A stretch of DNA of 64,000 bases from assembly GCA_964627605.1 (NCBI GenBank), contig CAZVGZ010000012.1, positions 29,657-93,656 on the forward strand. Direction: 5' to 3'. Origin of the DNA: CAZVGZ01 sp964627605 (GTDB lineage: Bacteria > Latescibacterota > MWCZ01 > CAZVGZ01). The position numbers and the translations under genes were made by a program. Positions 43,654 to 53,326 of the stretch are shown one piece after another. Each line of letters opens with the position of its first letter. The first letter of the stretch is position 1. The notes under the pieces were generated by a model. The model was given only the letters and a program-made list of their open reading frames with translations. It had not been told where the DNA came from and did no database searches.

Positions 43654-45518
43654 ACCGTCTCTGGCCGATGCTAGTGGTTGCTGTCGCTTTGATTGCCATG
43701 ATCGCCAACGGGGGCGCGCAGATGGACCTTGACGAACCTGCGATCGACATCCGTGGCGAACTCGAACAGATCAGAGCGCGGCAGGGGCAGAGCATAAACG
43801 CCATCAGGCAGTCGTTCTACTTAGGCAATCTGGCGATCTCGTCCAAACGGTACGAAGCCGCCAGGCTCGTATATAAGCAGGTTGTAGACATCGCCAACAG
43901 CGTCCCTGCTGGCCAGCGTCCGTTGGCGGACCCATTTCGCAGACGCGCACTGATGGGTACCGCCATACTCGATATGGAGCTCTATCTCGATCAGCCTATA
44001 CGTCTGAAATCATACTCATCAGACTCTCTAGCCAGATGGGAGCTGCTTCGGGACGTCAGGGACCAGTTTGCGTTGCTAACGCAGGAGCAGTTTGCGCCGG
44101 TCGTAGCCGAGGCCGCAGTGCAGAGGGCCTACATGTTCGAGATGTGGGACACGGGTTCGCTTGATTCGGCTGCACTCGAAGTAGGCGACTTGCGGTCGCT
44201 GACAACCGCACTATCCGATCTGAATGTAGCCGTGAACTTGACGGCACAGGCCGACTCGGAGTACGCGGCGGTGGTGGTGCTGAAGGACAGAGAGGGTCTG
44301 GGCGAAGCCCCTGATCTTGATGTGAGCCGATGGGTGAGCGTAGCCCAAGATAGGCAACACGAGGTATCGCTCAAGCAGGACACGCTCCATGCCCGCGCCG
44401 AAGCGATCCAGGCGATGATTATAGAACAGCGATTCGACGCCTGGTATCCAGACCTCAAACGGACAATGGAAACCAAGATCGCCGAGCTTAGGACTAGGGG
44501 ATCAGGAGCTACCGATCCGTTTGGTGACGCGCTACTGCCCAAGAGCTTTTTTGACAGAGCTGTCGCACCAAGGATGTTTGAGGGTCCGCTGTCGGTATTC
44601 GACTCCCACGACAGCGCTGCGAGCACAGCAGCGATGGTGATGCCGCATGACTGGGTAGCACTCCGTCGTGAATGGGAGTCAGATGTGGCATGGGAGCGGC
44701 GGCGCGTGGAGGCCAACCTGATGAGCGCGGCCATAGATGATGCCCGCCGCGCACCGGATACGCTTCAAGCCCACTTACAGACCTGGAGTCATCTCGGTCA
44801 GTCGCTTCCGAACGGCCTGGAGACGCTCTTTGAGCCACTACCAACAGAGGACGACATGGGTTACCTGGCAGGTCTGGCGCAACAGGAAGGGCAGGCGATG
44901 TGGGGCGATCCGAGCCAGACTTTGGCATTCGAGTACGTCACCGAACGCAGACAGTACGAGACCGAGATGGCGCAGGTGCAGTCCGAAATGGCGTCATTTC
45001 GCCGTGTGCTGGAGGCATTTACCCCGCAGCGTGACGGCGGCGGGGGTGACTCGCTGGTGAAGCGTTATCTAGCCACCCGCGATGAGACGCTTCGTCTGAT
45101 CTGGCTCAACAGCGATACGCTACTCACTGCGCTGCTTCAGCTGTCCAACGACATTATCGGTTCACGCCGATCGCTGATGGAAGCGTCTGGTGGTTCCATC
45201 GGCGCTGAACGGCGGCGGCAGACGTTCGACGATGCGGTGGCGTGGATAGTTGGACTGGCCGACGTAACCGAGCGCATGGATCGACTTCCCACAACGCTCA
45301 AGTCAGCAGCGGGACGCGCACCTAACCGGCATGTCAAGCGCGATCTCAACCAGGCAGCCGAGACCCTTACCACCAACTCCGAACGGCTAAGATCGGCGCA
45401 GCAGGTTACTGTCCGCAGACTGATCAAAGACGCCGAGAGGGTCTATGGCGCGGATTTGGACGACCCCGCTGTCACACAGGGTCTGATGCCGCTCCTTGAG
45501 CCGGACAGCGCCGGTTGA
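43650..45518 (+). CDS. Large exported helical protein, unknown
   Basis: Signal peptide at 1-23 ('MLVVAVALIAMIANGGA'). The mature part is highly helical with heptad-like stretches (e.g. 'ETEMAQVQSEMASFRRVLEAF') and TPR-like helices near 50-120. No catalytic motif is recognised. It is a probable periplasmic scaffold partner of the upstream TPR lipoprotein (4-nt overlap) and the downstream phosphoesterase (4-nt TTGA overlap). Confidence 0.7.
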   Translation: MNRLWPMLVVAVALIAMIANGGAQMDLDEPAIDIRGELEQIRARQGQSINAIRQSFYLGNLAISSKRYEAARLVYKQVVDIANSVPAGQRPLADPFRRRALMGTAILDMELYLDQPIRLKSYSSDSLARWELLRDVRDQFALLTQEQFAPVVAEAAVQRAYMFEMWDTGSLDSAALEVGDLRSLTTALSDLNVAVNLTAQADSEYAAVVVLKDREGLGEAPDLDVSRWVSVAQDRQHEVSLKQDTLHARAEAIQAMIIEQRFDAWYPDLKRTMETKIAELRTRGSGATDPFGDALLPKSFFDRAVAPRMFEGPLSVFDSHDSAASTAAMVMPHDWVALRREWESDVAWERRRVEANLMSAAIDDARRAPDTLQAHLQTWSHLGQSLPNGLETLFEPLPTEDDMGYLAGLAQQEGQAMWGDPSQTLAFEYVTERRQYETEMAQVQSEMASFRRVLEAFTPQRDGGGGDSLVKRYLATRDETLRLIWLNSDTLLTALLQLSNDIIGSRRSLMEASGGSIGAERRRQTFDDAVAWIVGLADVTERMDRLPTTLKSAAGRAPNRHVKRDLNQAAETLTTNSERLRSAQQVTVRRLIKDAERVYGADLDDPAVTQGLMPLLEPDSAG

Positions 45519-46354
45519 CGAGAATCCTGGCCATTGCGGACCTGCACTTCGGTCGTAGTGGGGAAGCCGATCTGGCGACGACGCAGCTTGCTAAAGCAGC
45601 TTGTCAGATCGACGCTGACGCTGTTGTCATCGCCGGGGATGTGGCCATCGCAGACCCGCGCAAAGTCGTCGAATGTCTTGAGCTTTTTTCCGAATTCTCA
45701 GGTGCCAAACTGGTCGTCCCTGGCAATCACGACTTGTGGACAAAACGGTTCGACTCGTGGCGCATCTGGAACCGCCTGTTTCCTGAATCAGCCAAATTAG
45801 CTGGCTTCCACTGTCTGGACAGAGCGCCCTTCACGCTCGGTGGATGTGCATTCGTTGGCTCGGTTGGTTGGTACGACTACAGCTTTGCCGATCCGGCGCT
45901 AGGTGCGCCTCTATGGCAGTACATCAGCAAGACCTACCGCAGATGGCAGTGGAACGATGTGAATTTCATAAAATGGGACCACACCGATCAGTCGTTTACG
46001 AATGCCGCAGTCGAGATACTGGACGAGCATATTGAGCAGGTGCGTTCTGACGTTGATACCATTGTAGCTGTGACTCATCATCTGCCATTTGCCGAACTGA
46101 TTACGCACCGCGATGATAGAGAGTGGACGTTTGGCAACGCGTTTATGGGTTCGCAGCGGTTTGGGCGGCTGCTTAGTGCCGAACCCAAAGTTGCAGCGCT
46201 CATCTGCGGCCACTCGCACGACCGCGTTCACACTCAGGTTGGGCATATCACCGCCCTCAACGTCGGTTCTACCTACACACAGAAACGTCTGGATGTATTG
46301 GACGTGGATGCAGATCAGGTGCGACTGGTCGAGACGATCAGTTTTCCTGCTTGA
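45515..46354 (+). CDS. Metallophosphoesterase
   Basis: Calcineurin-type motifs in order: 'ILAIADLHFG', 'VVIAGDVAIAD', 'LVVPGNHDLW', 'VAVTHHLPF', 'LICGHSHDRVH'. Length 279. TTG start at 45515 overlaps the previous stop (TTGA). The substrate is not evident; the operon with two envelope proteins suggests a shared function. Confidence 0.85.
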   Translation: MTRILAIADLHFGRSGEADLATTQLAKAACQIDADAVVIAGDVAIADPRKVVECLELFSEFSGAKLVVPGNHDLWTKRFDSWRIWNRLFPESAKLAGFHCLDRAPFTLGGCAFVGSVGWYDYSFADPALGAPLWQYISKTYRRWQWNDVNFIKWDHTDQSFTNAAVEILDEHIEQVRSDVDTIVAVTHHLPFAELITHRDDREWTFGNAFMGSQRFGRLLSAEPKVAALICGHSHDRVHTQVGHITALNVGSTYTQKRLDVLDVDADQVRLVETISFPA

Positions 46355-46465
46355 TCGAGTCTCTGTGAATGTTGGAGCGGTGAGCACTGGTGTGGAGCAT
46401 TGTGAGACATTATCTTGCCTGGGGGAGAGGTCCAGTTTTCAGATGATCTACACAGAGGGCCAGAC

Positions 46466-48580
46466 GTGATTGAGCGAACAGTGAAAAATCCGCATCGACT
46501 GGTCGATGTGGGCGAATATTTCGCCGCCGGACTGTTTGATGATGGGAGCGACTCTGTCGCCCAAAGTTTTGCCAAAGGTCTCTCTCAGTGGGCCACCCAC
46601 CTAACCCTGCCTGAGTACGACGGCGGCGATCTCTATCCCCACGGACCATCGTTTTGGGATCAGTCAGACATGGCTGTGGGCTGGTTCTATGTCTGTGCGA
46701 CACCCCTAAAGACCGATGTATACGACCGCAAACTCGCGACGGCGGATGACGAGGAGAAACGCGCACTGGAGGCGATGGCTGACCTGTGGCGGGCGTACGA
46801 GTTTCCAGGCGGCTACACACACTCTATCCCCAACTACCGCCGAGCGCTTGCTGAAGGTCTCGACGGGTTTCAGACCCGCATGGAGTCCGGTGCCAAGGAA
46901 GCCAGCGCCAACCGCGAATCCGCACGATCAGAGTTCTACGGCGCGATGGAGACGACCCTCAATACCGCGCATATCCTTCATCGGCGAGTCGTGGCGCTCT
47001 TGGAATTAGCGGTCACAACCGACGATCAGTCCGAGACAAACAGGCTGAGGCTGCTTGATGCCTACAGTCGTGTCCCCTTTGGGACACCACAGACGTTTTT
47101 CGATGCGCTTGTGAGTACCAATTTCCTTTTCTATCTGGACGGCTGCGACGATTTGGGCAGGTTTGACCAGTACTTAAGATCGTTCTTTGAAGCGGATGTC
47201 AATCTAGGGTTGTTGGAGCATGACGAGGCGGTGCGGCTGGTGCGCGCTCAGTGGAAAAATGTGGACGACTCCACTAGCTGGAATGCTGCTATCGGCGGTG
47301 TGGATACAGAGGGGAGCGACCTTTCGTCCGATCTGACAGAGATATGCCTTGAAGCCGCCAGGGGTATGAGGCGACCGAATCTGGCGCTGCGGCTCGGTCC
47401 GTCCACCCCAGAGAACGTTTGGCAGTCGGCGATGGACACCGTTGAGAGCGGGTGCGGCCTCCCGGCGCTCTACTGGGACCCCAACTACTACGCCGCCATG
47501 GATTCTTCTGAAATCCCCATCCCTGTCGATGAGAAGCACGAGTACGCCTTTGGGGGATGCACAGAGCTGATGGTGGATGGCAAATCCAACGTGGGATCGT
47601 TGGACGGAGATCTGAACCTTCCTGAGGTTCTTTTTCAGACCATCTCCAACCATCTCAGCAGATCAGAAGATTTCGAACAGTTCTACCGTGCATACCAGGC
47701 CGACCTCAACAGTGCAGTCGAGACGCTGACATCACTCATCAACACCTGGCAGGAGTGCAAGTCCAAGTGGCATCCGCAGCCTATCAGGAGTCTTTTGATA
47801 GACGACTGCATCGATACTGGTGTGGAATATTCCAATGGCGGCGCGAGGTACAACTGGTCGGTTATTAATGTCATGGGTCTGGCAAACGCGGTCGATTCAC
47901 TTTCAGCGATCAAGAAACTGGTCTTCGATGAGGCAGAGGTCAGCGGTCAGGGGATCACCGATGCTCTAGCCGCGGATTTTGAGGGGTATGAGGAGCTCAG
48001 AGTCCGGCTTGAGAGGGCTCCGAGGTATGGCAATGGCGATCCCGACCCCGACAAGATAGCAAACCAGCTCTCGTCATTCGTCTTCGAAAATCTGCTTGGA
48101 CGCACCGCGTGGCGCGGTGGACCATTTGTGCCGTCATGTCTAATGTTCACCACCTACGCATGGTTTGGCAGAGCCGTAGGCGCTACACCAGATGGTAGGC
48201 TTGCAGGGGAGCCGATAGCTGATTCTGCGGGACCTTACCAAGGGCGCGATACCCACGGCCCCACAGCAATGCTTCGCAGCACCGCCAATCTCGATCAGAG
48301 CCATGCCCCAGGGACGTTGGTGGTAAACATCCGTCTGGCGCGCAGTCACTTCCAGAGCACATCGCAGCGCGAGAAACTGAGAGCGTTGGTGGAAAGCTAT
48401 TTTGCCCTGGGTGGGCTCCAGCTACAGATCAACGTCATCGACCAGGCGATGTTGGAAAGCGCGGTGGAGCATCCGGAACGGTACGGTGATCTGGTTGTTC
48501 GTGTAGGGGGTTATTCCGAGTATTGGCGCAATCTAGAACCGGCGCTGCGTCAATCGGTCTTGCTGAGGACGGAACATTAG
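46466..48580 (+). CDS. Glycyl radical enzyme (pyruvate formate-lyase family)
   Basis: The chosen start is GTG 46466 (AGAGGG 6 nt upstream), giving 704 residues. The PFL barrel is followed by the catalytic cysteine in 'YAFGGCTELMVDG' (Cys365). The glycine-radical loop near the end reads 'VVRVGGYSEYWRNL' (radical Gly682), matching RVxGYSxxF with W in place of F. 'CTEL' instead of 'CVE' puts it outside classical PFL; it could act on a diol, choline-like compound or unknown substrate. No radical-SAM activase gene is adjacent or elsewhere in the window. Oxygen-sensitive chemistry is expected. Confidence 0.88.
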   Translation: MIERTVKNPHRLVDVGEYFAAGLFDDGSDSVAQSFAKGLSQWATHLTLPEYDGGDLYPHGPSFWDQSDMAVGWFYVCATPLKTDVYDRKLATADDEEKRALEAMADLWRAYEFPGGYTHSIPNYRRALAEGLDGFQTRMESGAKEASANRESARSEFYGAMETTLNTAHILHRRVVALLELAVTTDDQSETNRLRLLDAYSRVPFGTPQTFFDALVSTNFLFYLDGCDDLGRFDQYLRSFFEADVNLGLLEHDEAVRLVRAQWKNVDDSTSWNAAIGGVDTEGSDLSSDLTEICLEAARGMRRPNLALRLGPSTPENVWQSAMDTVESGCGLPALYWDPNYYAAMDSSEIPIPVDEKHEYAFGGCTELMVDGKSNVGSLDGDLNLPEVLFQTISNHLSRSEDFEQFYRAYQADLNSAVETLTSLINTWQECKSKWHPQPIRSLLIDDCIDTGVEYSNGGARYNWSVINVMGLANAVDSLSAIKKLVFDEAEVSGQGITDALAADFEGYEELRVRLERAPRYGNGDPDPDKIANQLSSFVFENLLGRTAWRGGPFVPSCLMFTTYAWFGRAVGATPDGRLAGEPIADSAGPYQGRDTHGPTAMLRSTANLDQSHAPGTLVVNIRLARSHFQSTSQREKLRALVESYFALGGLQLQINVIDQAMLESAVEHPERYGDLVVRVGGYSEYWRNLEPALRQSVLLRTEH

Positions 48581-48751
48581 GACGGTTGGTTTTTGAGGAA
48601 TATCATGCTCTCTCCACAAAAAAGTTGGTTGGTACCGTTTTTGTTTCGACTGTGCTAGGTGGTTATAAATACCTGATCCTAAATGGCTTGCTGAGAAAAG
48701 CCGATCGCGGGCGAGTGTGATCGACGAAGACGATTCTCTGGCGCTACAGTA
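48581..48751. other. Gene-free stretch between GRE gene and FlgD-like remnant
   Basis: 170 bp with no supported gene. Several short frames are open but have no family similarity; they could be debris of the protein whose C-terminus follows. Confidence 0.4.
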
Positions 48752-49015
48752 GGGTGACGTCATCACATCTCACCGCTACCCGCTCTGGTCTAATGTCGAA
48801 GTGAAGCTGATAGGCGCAACAGAACATGTGTTCGAGCGGTTTCCAATACAGGCGCAACCGCTTTACGCAAGCAGCAGCCTGGCTGCCGGTTCCTATTCGG
48901 TGCCATGGGATGGCCGCGACGACTCTAGGCGGGATGGAGGCAGTGGTGCCTATCTCTACGTTCTTGAGACCAGAAGCACCAAAACCTCCCGTGCGCTTCA
49001 GCTAGTGCGCTAGAC
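48752..49015 (+). pseudogene. Remnant of a FlgD-like C-terminal domain
   Basis: In frame from 48752 it reads 'YPLWSNVEVKLIGATEHVFERF', then 'LAAGSYSVPWDGRDDSRRDGGSGAYLYVL' and 'SRALQLVR' at the stop. This is the standard end of FlgD-like sorting domains (WDGRDDSG...GVYxYxLxxG...LLR). There is no start, signal peptide or upstream domain; only the tail survives. Confidence 0.68.
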
Positions 49016-49047
49016 ACCAAAGAAGAGTTCAGGCATTGCTGACTGAG

Positions 49048-49073
49048 CCGCCGCTCCATTGAAGGAGTGGCGG
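49048..49073. terminator. Hairpin after FlgD-like remnant
   Basis: Stem of 10 bp with one wobble (49048-49057 with 49064-49073, CCGCCGCTCC / GGAGTGGCGG) and a 6-nt loop, 33 nt past the remnant's stop. Only two T's follow. Confidence 0.5.
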
Positions 49074-49184
49074 TTCGTGCGTATTTGGTTGCGCGAATCA
49101 GTCGATCGTGTTGTGGTCCGGCGCTGGCTCGGCTACCTTTTAGGGGTTGGGCATGGTGGCGGGATCGCTCTCTTCGTCATCGCC

Positions 49185-49216
49185 AAAAAAAGGGGCACCG
49201 CATTTAGCGACGCCCC
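49185..49216 (-). terminator. Intrinsic terminator of tRNA-Glu
   Basis: 10-bp stem with two wobbles (49207-49216 with 49192-49201, GGGGCGTCGC / GCGGTGCCCC in minus orientation), 5-nt loop, and seven T's on the minus strand (49185-49191), 16 nt beyond the tRNA 3' end. Confidence 0.88.
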
Positions 49217-49232
49217 ACAAGTTGCCGACAGA

Positions 49233-49308
49233 TGGTGGTCCCTACGGGGTTCGAACCCGTGTTGCAGGGATGAAAACCCTGAGTCCTAGGCCTCTAGACG
49301 AAGGGACC
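49233..49308 (-). tRNA. tRNA-Glu (anticodon TTC), CCA encoded
   Basis: 76 nt on the minus strand. 7-bp acceptor GGTCCCT/AGGGACC, D-arm with 'CTAGAGGCCTAGGAC', anticodon stem CAGGG/CCCTG with loop TTTTCAT (anticodon TTC at 49272-49274), T-arm 'CGGGTTCGAACCCCG'. The 3' CCA (49233-49235) is encoded. A clear terminator follows. It is the only tRNA found in the window. Confidence 0.96.
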
Positions 49309-49449
49309 GTCGCTTATCTGCGTCAACACAAAAGAATAGCTATATACGACCGCATTTGGCAAGCCATAGAGCCATCTATTCTTCACGAGCGACGAGCCGG
49401 TCATCGTGGATTCGCCTCGCTCAACGTCACCGGATAGAAAGCCCAGAAC

Positions 49450-51729
49450 ATGGTTGAGACCATAGCCGCGCATGATTCTACGATACGGGATGACCCGGAC
49501 GCGCTATTCCAAGAGTTGCTCGAAGATTTTCAGCGGTCCGCCTCGCCAGAGGCGATCGAGCGACTGCGGGACGCCTACGCCTATTCGAAGGAGCGGCACG
49601 ATACAGGTTTCCGCCTCTCAGGTCACCCATATATCCACCACTGCGTTGAGGTGGCCCGCACGCTCTACGCGCTTCATATGGATATCGACACACTTATCGC
49701 AGGCCTACTGCACGACGTAATTGAGGACACAGAGACCAAGATCGAAGAGATAGCTGACCGCTTCGGTCCAGCGGTTGCGATAATTGTCGAGGGCATGACG
49801 AAAATCAGCACGCTAAAGCTTCACAGCCGAGAGATCCAGCAGGCTGAGAACTTTCGAAAAATGTTGATGTCCATGGCCCAGGACATAAGGGTCATACTGG
49901 TAAAATTCGCCGATCGCTTACACAATATGCGCACCCTCAAGTTCCTTCCAGAATCAAAACAGGAGAAGATAGCCAGGGAGACTCGCGATGTATACGCGCC
50001 GCTTGCCCACCGTTTGGGGATTGCGCGGATCGCGTGGGAGTTGGAAGACTTGACGCTCAAAACTCTCGACCCAGAATCCTATACGGAAATCACGCGGCGG
50101 GTGGACATGGGTCGAAAGGAGCGTGAGCGGCTGATTGAAGAGTTCGCCCAACCTCTAAGAGAGTCACTGGCGGCTGCGGGCATTGAGGGGCGAGTCGTGG
50201 GCAGAGCCAAGCATTTCTACAGTATCTACCAAAAAATGCGACGCCAGAGAGTGACTTTTGACGAGATCTACGATCTCCTGGCTGTTCGGATCATCCTTCA
50301 TAACACCAGGAACTGCTATGAGGTCTTGGGGATGCTTCACGAGCAGTTCACCGCAGTGTCAGACCGTATTCGAGACCATGTCGGTGTACCTAAAGCCAAC
50401 GGGTATCAGTCGCTGCATACTACCGTCATCGTTGGAGGTGGTCGCCATGTAGAAGTCCAGATTCGCACCGAACAGATGCACCAGGTCGCTGAAGAGGGGA
50501 TAGCCGCCCACTGGACCTACAAGAAGAACGGGGAGGCCCAAGATTCGCCAGAGCCCTTTGAGCATGGGATGCGTTGGCTCAGGCACTTCCTCGACTGGTC
50601 AGAGGGCGTTACCGATCCCACCGAGTTTATGGCACAGCTCAAGTCCGACCTTCCCACAGCCGAGGTCTATGTCTTCAGCCCCGCCGGTGATGTCTTCGAG
50701 CTTCCGAAAGGAGCTACTGCTCTCGATTTTGCGTTTGCGGTTCATTCTGACCTGGGTCAGAGAACGTTGATGGCAAAGGTTGGCGGGCAGGTTGTGCCCA
50801 AACATCATGTTCTAAACAGCGGCGATCGCGTCGAGATAATTGTTTCAGACAGCCAGGAGCCGACCCGCGATTGGTTGGGGATGATCGTCACCACCAAAGC
50901 CAAAAACAGAATCAACAAATTTGTTAAGGCACGGGAGTACGATGCGAGCGCATCGCTGGGACAGCAGCTTCTTGAGCGCGAACTGACAAAGCTCTATGTG
51001 GCGCTCCCTGATAGCGACTGGCCAGAGATAGCCAAAGCGTTGGGCTTTGCTGGGGCTAGAGAGCTGTTTGCAGGCGTCGGTGCCGGTGACGTGGTTCTAC
51101 CTAAGGTGCTTTACTTGGCGGTGCCCCGATCAAGAGAGATTGAGAGGCTAGGGAGCGAAAGAGAAGACATCCAAGAACTCAAAGATGCCCCATCTTTGGC
51201 GCAGATGCTCGACCTTGAGGGTGTTGATCCCAAATGGGTCCGTTCTGCCAAGTGCTGCAAACCCGTGATGGGCGATCCCATCGCCGGGCATGTCACCATG
51301 GGGCATGGACTGTCAGTCCACCGGATGGACTGCCCCAATATCGGCCGCTTTCTCTCAGACAGCGAAAGACTCATAGAACTCAGTTGGCGCAGCCAAGAGA
51401 TAGACAACCCAGAAGGGTTCAGCGCTGAAATACTGGTCAAAGGCGGCGACCGCAGAGGTCTGGTCCACGACGTCACCGGCGTCATCAGCTCATTTCGTGC
51501 TGACATTACCGCAATGGAGTTTCAGGCTCAGGAACACACCTACTATGGGCACCTGACCCTGGGGGTTAGGGCTGCCGATCACCTGAACCGTCTGATGGAC
51601 CGGTTGCGCCAGATAGGGGGAGTCGAGCAGGTGGAGCGGGCAGTGGATATCACTGCTGAGGAGCTCGCTGACTGGCCAGAAGCTCTCAGGGACGAATCTG
51701 ACTTTCCGATCTCCCCTGGAGACGACTGA
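49450..51729 (+). CDS. Bifunctional (p)ppGpp synthetase/hydrolase (RelA/SpoT)
   Basis: 759-residue long RSH protein controlling the stringent response. HD hydrolase: 'YIHHCVEVARTL' and 'LLHDVIEDT' (His88, Asp89). Synthetase: 'GRAKHFYSIYQKM', 'YDLLAVRII', 'KANGYQSLHTTVI', 'VEVQIRT'. TGS domain: 'EVYVFSPAGDVFELPKGATALDFAFAVHSDLG'. C-terminal zinc-finger-like helical part: 'AKCCKPVMGDPIAGHVT', then an ACT domain. Both active sites look intact, so it is probably a Rel-type bifunctional enzyme. pgeF starts ~12 nt downstream. Confidence 0.95.
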   Translation: MVETIAAHDSTIRDDPDALFQELLEDFQRSASPEAIERLRDAYAYSKERHDTGFRLSGHPYIHHCVEVARTLYALHMDIDTLIAGLLHDVIEDTETKIEEIADRFGPAVAIIVEGMTKISTLKLHSREIQQAENFRKMLMSMAQDIRVILVKFADRLHNMRTLKFLPESKQEKIARETRDVYAPLAHRLGIARIAWELEDLTLKTLDPESYTEITRRVDMGRKERERLIEEFAQPLRESLAAAGIEGRVVGRAKHFYSIYQKMRRQRVTFDEIYDLLAVRIILHNTRNCYEVLGMLHEQFTAVSDRIRDHVGVPKANGYQSLHTTVIVGGGRHVEVQIRTEQMHQVAEEGIAAHWTYKKNGEAQDSPEPFEHGMRWLRHFLDWSEGVTDPTEFMAQLKSDLPTAEVYVFSPAGDVFELPKGATALDFAFAVHSDLGQRTLMAKVGGQVVPKHHVLNSGDRVEIIVSDSQEPTRDWLGMIVTTKAKNRINKFVKAREYDASASLGQQLLERELTKLYVALPDSDWPEIAKALGFAGARELFAGVGAGDVVLPKVLYLAVPRSREIERLGSEREDIQELKDAPSLAQMLDLEGVDPKWVRSAKCCKPVMGDPIAGHVTMGHGLSVHRMDCPNIGRFLSDSERLIELSWRSQEIDNPEGFSAEILVKGGDRRGLVHDVTGVISSFRADITAMEFQAQEHTYYGHLTLGVRAADHLNRLMDRLRQIGGVEQVERAVDITAEELADWPEALRDESDFPISPGDD

Positions 51730-51740
51730 CGGGGGCCGCT

Positions 51741-52520
51741 GTGGAACTTGTGGATGCGGGACAGGGCGCGAAGTTGTGGAGATCGCGCATTCTAAGCGGT
51801 ACACCAGGGGTTGCCCACTGCTTCACCTCAAGGATCGGCGGACAAAGCGTTGGACCGTTCGATTCGCTGAACATGTCCGCTGTGGTAGGAGACTCAGAGC
51901 AGGCTGTTGTTGCAAACCGACAGAAGATCGCCGACTTGATGGGTGTGGAGGCTAGACTGATGGGGTTTCATTCGCAGGTTCATGGCTGCGATGTGATCCA
52001 GCTAGCCGACCTGGAACGCGACGCGTTGGAGGGTGATGGATTTGTGACATCCAAAGTAGGCATACCGGTGATTGTGGGTGTTGCGGACTGTTTTCCGTTG
52101 CTCCTGGCGACAGGCGACGGGTTGGCTGTCGCAGCGGTGCATTGCGGTTGGAGCGGAGTGGTGGCGGACATTGTGCGACACGGTGTGGAAAAAACTTGCA
52201 GCGCCGGTGGCACGAGTCCCGATCACCTGGTTGCAGCCATTGGACCAGGGATCGGCTCCTGCTGCTTTGAGGTCGGCCCAGAGGTAGCAGGGCAGTTCCC
52301 GACTGAGGTAATCCAAGAGAGCACCAGCGGAAGGCCGCATGTGGATTTGGCGAAAAAAATCAGGCTCGATCTACTCAAGGCAGGCGTTTTGAGTGACAGG
52401 ATAGACGATGCGGCAACATGCACCTGCTGCAACCAGGAGATATGTTTCTCCCACCGGGGCAGCGGCGGGCGGACAGGGCGCATGGCGGCGATGATCGCCC
52501 TGAGAGGCCAGCGCCGATGA
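51741..52520 (+). CDS. pgeF: Peptidoglycan editing factor PgeF / YfiH-type polyphenol oxidase
   Basis: 259 residues, GTG start at 51741. The zinc or copper site residues are visible in 'FHSQVHGCDVIQ', 'VADCFPLLLAT' and 'AAVHCGWSGVVADIV'. The family removes wrongly incorporated serine from peptidoglycan precursors, and some members act on nucleosides. Overlaps uppP by 4 nt. Confidence 0.9.
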   Translation: MELVDAGQGAKLWRSRILSGTPGVAHCFTSRIGGQSVGPFDSLNMSAVVGDSEQAVVANRQKIADLMGVEARLMGFHSQVHGCDVIQLADLERDALEGDGFVTSKVGIPVIVGVADCFPLLLATGDGLAVAAVHCGWSGVVADIVRHGVEKTCSAGGTSPDHLVAAIGPGIGSCCFEVGPEVAGQFPTEVIQESTSGRPHVDLAKKIRLDLLKAGVLSDRIDDAATCTCCNQEICFSHRGSGGRTGRMAAMIALRGQRR

Positions 52521-53326
52521 GCGTGTGGCAAGGCGCACTGTTGGGGTTGGTGCAAGGGCTCACCGAGTTTCTGCCGGTATCAAGCAGCGGACACCTAGTG
52601 CTCGCTTCCCATTTCCTGGGTTTGGAGCCAAGTGGCGGCCTTGCGTTCGTTGTATTTACCCATTTTGCCACAGTGCTGGCTGTTCTTACGGTGTTCCGAG
52701 CGCGGGTAGCGTTCGTACTTGGCGGCACATGGTCGGGCCTGAAGTCGCTGGCAAGTCGGCAATGGCCAGTGGGCGAAGAGGGTTTTTTCTGGGCGCTCTA
52801 CATAGTCGCAGGCTCGGTTCCAGCAGCGGCTGTTGGTCTCACGTTCAAAGACCAGATAGAGACAGCATTCAGTAGCCCGATGTTCGCGTCGGCGATGCTG
52901 CTAATAACAGGAGCGATCTTGTGGGGCACCGGACGAAAATCCGAAACACTTGGCACGCTATCGCCCTTTCGTGCTATTCTGATCGGTTTGGCACAGGCGG
53001 CGGCTATTCTTCCTGGAATCTCGCGCTCCGGAAGTACCATCGCAGCTGGCATCTATTTGGGGGTTGAGCGAGAGAAGGCCGCTGATTTCTCGTTCCTGCT
53101 GGCGGTTCCGGTCATAGCCGGTTCCACAGTTTTGGAGGCGGTTCTGCTTTTTGACCACCCTCCTACCAGTGAGGCGCTTGCGGCTATCGGAGCGGGCATG
53201 GTCGTCTCTTACGGCGTTGGTCTGGCTGCAATCCTGGTTCTTCTCAAGATGGTGCGCAGAGGGCGGCTAAGCTGGTTTGCCTACTACTGCTGGGCGGTGA
53301 GCATTTCGGCGCTGGCTCTGCTGTAG
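52517..53326 (+). CDS. uppP: Undecaprenyl-diphosphatase UppP
   Basis: Integral membrane phosphatase that recycles undecaprenyl pyrophosphate for cell-wall synthesis (269 aa from ATG 52517). 'LVQGLTEFLPVSSSGHLVLAS' and 'LPGISRSGSTIAAGIYLG' are the two conserved loops with Glu, Ser, His and Arg. About eight hydrophobic segments. ATG overlaps the pgeF stop (ATGA), so coupled. The upstream in-frame extension to 52418 is not used. Confidence 0.95.
   Translation: MSVWQGALLGLVQGLTEFLPVSSSGHLVLASHFLGLEPSGGLAFVVFTHFATVLAVLTVFRARVAFVLGGTWSGLKSLASRQWPVGEEGFFWALYIVAGSVPAAAVGLTFKDQIETAFSSPMFASAMLLITGAILWGTGRKSETLGTLSPFRAILIGLAQAAAILPGISRSGSTIAAGIYLGVEREKAADFSFLLAVPVIAGSTVLEAVLLFDHPPTSEALAAIGAGMVVSYGVGLAAILVLLKMVRRGRLSWFAYYCWAVSISALALL

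Noticed and set aside
44129..44734. 201-residue minus-strand frame, Ser-rich
   Set aside because: Antisense to the 622-residue exported protein, which is coupled to its neighbours on the plus strand.
48523..48720. 65-residue frame overlapping the end of the glycyl radical enzyme
   Set aside because: No RBS, no family similarity and mostly overlaps the radical loop in another frame.
49233..49308. Possibility that the tRNA is an amber suppressor explaining in-frame TAGs
   Set aside because: The anticodon is TTC (Glu), not CTA.
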